A stretch of DNA of 64,000 nt from Spirochaetales bacterium. Lineage in GTDB: Bacteria > Spirochaetota > Spirochaetia > UBA9216. The stretch is from the NCBI GenBank assembly GCA_016839055.1, contig JAEKNX010000003.1:62001-126000 (forward strand), given 5' to 3'. The notes under the pieces are model-generated. The model did not search any database. It saw only the letters and a program-made list of their open reading frames with translations, and had not been told where the DNA came from. The position numbers and the translations under genes were made by a program. This document shows, piece by piece, positions 62,327-64,000 of the stretch. The first letter of the stretch is position 1. Each line of letters opens with the position of its first letter.

Positions 62327-62764
62327 TCAATCATATTTTCTTCTCAAATCTTCATTGACCAAAGTCGGCTTAATCATTTCCTGCCATTCTTCGGATTTCC
62401 ATGTTCCAAGATTCTCGTGTGTAATGAAATATTTTTGCGGAATCGGGTGTGTTCCAAGTACAACCTGAAGCTTATACTTGTCTTGTATAAACTGTTTAAA
62501 ATGAGAAATGTAAGGACATGGCGGATATCCAACAATCAGACCGGTTGCAAAATGAATGGCTTCGGCTCCATTTTTTATCATTTCTTCAGGAGTATATTCG
62601 AAGTTTCCACCCGGGCAGCCGCCGCAGCTTGTGTATCCAACTATCTCGAGTGGCTCATCTTTGCTGTAGATATCAAATGCCCCTTCCCGGTTCTGCATTG
62701 ATCTGAAGCACTTACCGCCGGCACAATTCCTGTACCTATCACAAATTATTATTCCAATTTTCAT
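62327..62764 (-). CDS. CGGC-domain metal-binding protein
   Basis: This 145-residue protein matches the CGGC domain family (PF08821), putative metal-binding. Motifs are CDRYRNCAGGKCFRS near the N-terminus and YTSCGGCPGG near residue 50, plus a third Cys in GYPPCPYIS. Many homologues are found in anaerobes; role unknown. It sits beside a winged-helix fragment of a possible second gene. Confidence 0.9.
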   Translation of the reverse strand: MKIGIIICDRYRNCAGGKCFRSMQNREGAFDIYSKDEPLEIVGYTSCGGCPGGNFEYTPEEMIKNGAEAIHFATGLIVGYPPCPYISHFKQFIQDKYKLQVVLGTHPIPQKYFITHENLGTWKSEEWQEMIKPTLVNEDLRRKYD

Positions 62765-62876
62765 ATGCTTACTCTTTTCTAGTCCTTAATACCAGGATTT
62801 CGGCAGCATCTCATATCTGCCTCTCCAGGGAAATTATACACCTGAATAAAAATTATAACAAATAAGAGTTTTACTA

Positions 62877-63145
62877 ATCAGCAAGTCTGAATTTGACTGC
62901 AATTCCCTCGAATGTCGGCCCTTGCTGACCCCGACACCATCAGAAAAAGGTTCGGAAGACCTCAATTTTTCCTGACGGTACCGGGGCCCCCAGCGGCGGC
63001 ATACAAAGGCAGCCAAATTCAGAACTACTGACGTCCCGGAAGCGGGAATTAGAACTTTTCAACAGGTGGCAAAGAGGAATGATTTAGATGTTTAGACATT
63101 TTAAAGATTATTCAGGGGCTTCCGGAGGTCAAAATTAAAATTGCT
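62877..63145 (-). repeat. Dispersed repeat, copy B (inverted relative to copy A)
   Basis: The reverse complement matches 15145-15423 through AATCTTTAAAATGTCTAAAC, GCCGCCGCTGGGGGCCCCGG and TTCCGAACCTTTTTCTGATG. Differences cluster at a seven-base variable patch after GGGGCCCCGG. The two 16-nt arms that would pair are retained but for one terminal base. It fills most of the 62765-63195 gap; nothing else was recognised there. Confidence 0.85.
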
Positions 63146-63195
63146 GTTTACTAATATTCTTGTAAGCGGTTTATTAAGACAGTTTCGGGTGCTAT

Positions 63196-63930
63196 CTACT
63201 GCTTATTTTTATTGATAAAATACGAGAGCATCTTGTAGTATAAGTATCCAACAATTCGCTTAAAAATATTAATCCTGCAGGAATAGAAATACGATTGATT
63301 TATATAGCCTTTTTCAGTCCAATACGTCAGATCAAGCGGCAGAATATTAACAGCTAATACTTTCTGTGTATTAAATTCAATTATTTGTTTCAGTCCAGGC
63401 TTATACTTCTTTTTATTATCATCTTCCAGAAAATACCTTAGCTTTGATAAAGAATCTGCTTTAATTTCCAGTTCGATATTAAACATTGTCCTTGATATTG
63501 AACCCGCAAAAATTGTCCCCCATTGAATTGAAACATCTTTTAAATATTTTACAGCCTGTTTAGATCCGGTTACTTGAGTTGTAGTTAGAAACATGATTGG
63601 TTTTCCGGCGAGAGGAGATCTATGATACCAGGCGCATCCCCGATCAATTAAGACTTTAAGGAATCCTGAAATCTGTCTCAGGTACACTGGTGTTCCAATA
63701 ATAATTCCATCAGCGCTGCTCATCCGATTCAGTAAAATATCAGCATCATCTTTTATATTACAATTTCCTTTTCTAAGACAATTTTCACATCCTACACAGG
63801 GTTTAACATCGAAGTCTTTCATACTCAAAAACTCAACTTCATAGTCTCCCAGGAGTAATTCCATTCTTTTCAATAATGAATATGTGGATTTCGTTCTAAT
63901 ACTGCTGTTTATGATCAATATTTTTTTCAC
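63196..63930 (-). CDS. Flavodoxin-fold NAD(P)H reductase with Cys motif
   Basis: This 244-residue protein resembles multimeric flavodoxin/iron-sulfur flavoproteins. It has the FMN phosphate loop ILIINSSIRTKSTYSLL and the segment CVGCENCLRKGNCNIKDD, a CxxCxxC-type cluster-binding motif typical of these proteins. IIGTPVYLRQISGFLKVLIDR is the FMN-ring loop. Translation starts with GTG at 63930. It probably reduces a small molecule or protein with FMN under anaerobic conditions. Confidence 0.85.
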   Translation of the reverse strand: MKKILIINSSIRTKSTYSLLKRMELLLGDYEVEFLSMKDFDVKPCVGCENCLRKGNCNIKDDADILLNRMSSADGIIIGTPVYLRQISGFLKVLIDRGCAWYHRSPLAGKPIMFLTTTQVTGSKQAVKYLKDVSIQWGTIFAGSISRTMFNIELEIKADSLSKLRYFLEDDNKKKYKPGLKQIIEFNTQKVLAVNILPLDLTYWTEKGYINQSYFYSCRINIFKRIVGYLYYKMLSYFINKNKQ

Positions 63931-64000
63931 AATGATAATCCTGTGTCAAGGTTAACCGAGCTTATTCATTAATTTCAAGGGTGTCAATTGCATCAACAAC

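Noticed and set aside
62834-63016. 60-codon ORF in repeat copy B
   Set aside because: Frame differs from the ORF in copy A and the sequence is explained by the repeat.

Overview
The window looks like a chromosomal stretch from a free-living, fermentative spirochaete (Spirochaetaceae-like). The pointers are several sugar ABC binding proteins with a 'VFAGGQQ'-type start to the mature protein, YesM/YesN-type two-component pairs, a DUF5312-like spirochaete protein, and many small lipoproteins. No tRNA, rRNA, CRISPR array or intact transposase was recognised. Assignments rest on reading motifs by eye; no database search was run.

Layout. 1-2.24 kb: 3' part of a secreted GH114/TM1410-like protein. 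2.3-11.3 kb: minus-strand carbohydrate locus (MFS permease, periplasmic-binding-type sensor, YesM kinase, YesN regulator, then binding protein and two permeases behind a consensus promoter). 11.4-15.1 kb: YdbC-like ssDNA-binding protein, glucose-6-phosphate isomerase, acyl-CoA ligase. 15.1-15.4 kb: copy A of a dispersed repeat. 15.6-20.5 kb: unusual ABC operon made of a binding protein, a lipoprotein with three SUOX-like repeats, and one protein fusing both permease halves. 20.5-31.7 kb: housekeeping and hypothetical genes (VanZ, aminotransferase, YhcC-like and B12 radical-SAM proteins, PncC, homoserine dehydrogenase, DUF554). 31.8-34.9 kb: lipoprotein, von Willebrand A protein, alpha/beta hydrolase. 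34.8-43.2 kb: sigma-54 activator, a 1712-residue sensor kinase and a divergent lipoprotein. 43.2-44.7 kb: transglutaminase and J-domain proteins. 44.8-58.8 kb: three paralogous CocE/NonD-like hydrolases, two Crp/Fnr regulators, an amino-acid permease, an aminotransferase, a transporter and a chemoreceptor. 59-64 kb: cold-shock protein, a self-regulated GntR/ABC operon, gene remnants, a CGGC-domain protein, repeat copy B and a flavodoxin-like protein.

Two regulatory systems stand out. (1) In the 44.8-58.8 kb cluster, sites of the form TGTC-N8-GACA precede the permease-Crp operon, two hydrolases, the chemoreceptor and the second Crp gene. In five cases the dyad centre is 29.5 bp from a candidate -10 box, which would put it at about -41.5, the class II activator position. 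A sixth, weaker site precedes the third hydrolase. The chemoreceptor carries the amino-acid-binding dCache pattern, so the cluster looks like a regulon for sensing, importing, cleaving and transaminating an amino-acid-like compound. The hydrolases keep the GxSYxG nucleophile but appear to lack the usual catalytic Asp and His. (2) Between the giant kinase and the cadherin-like lipoprotein lie two divergent near-consensus sigma-54 promoters. A perfect 15-bp inverted repeat sits almost midway between them, at about -120 and -117, as expected for a shared enhancer bound by the adjacent sigma-54 activator.
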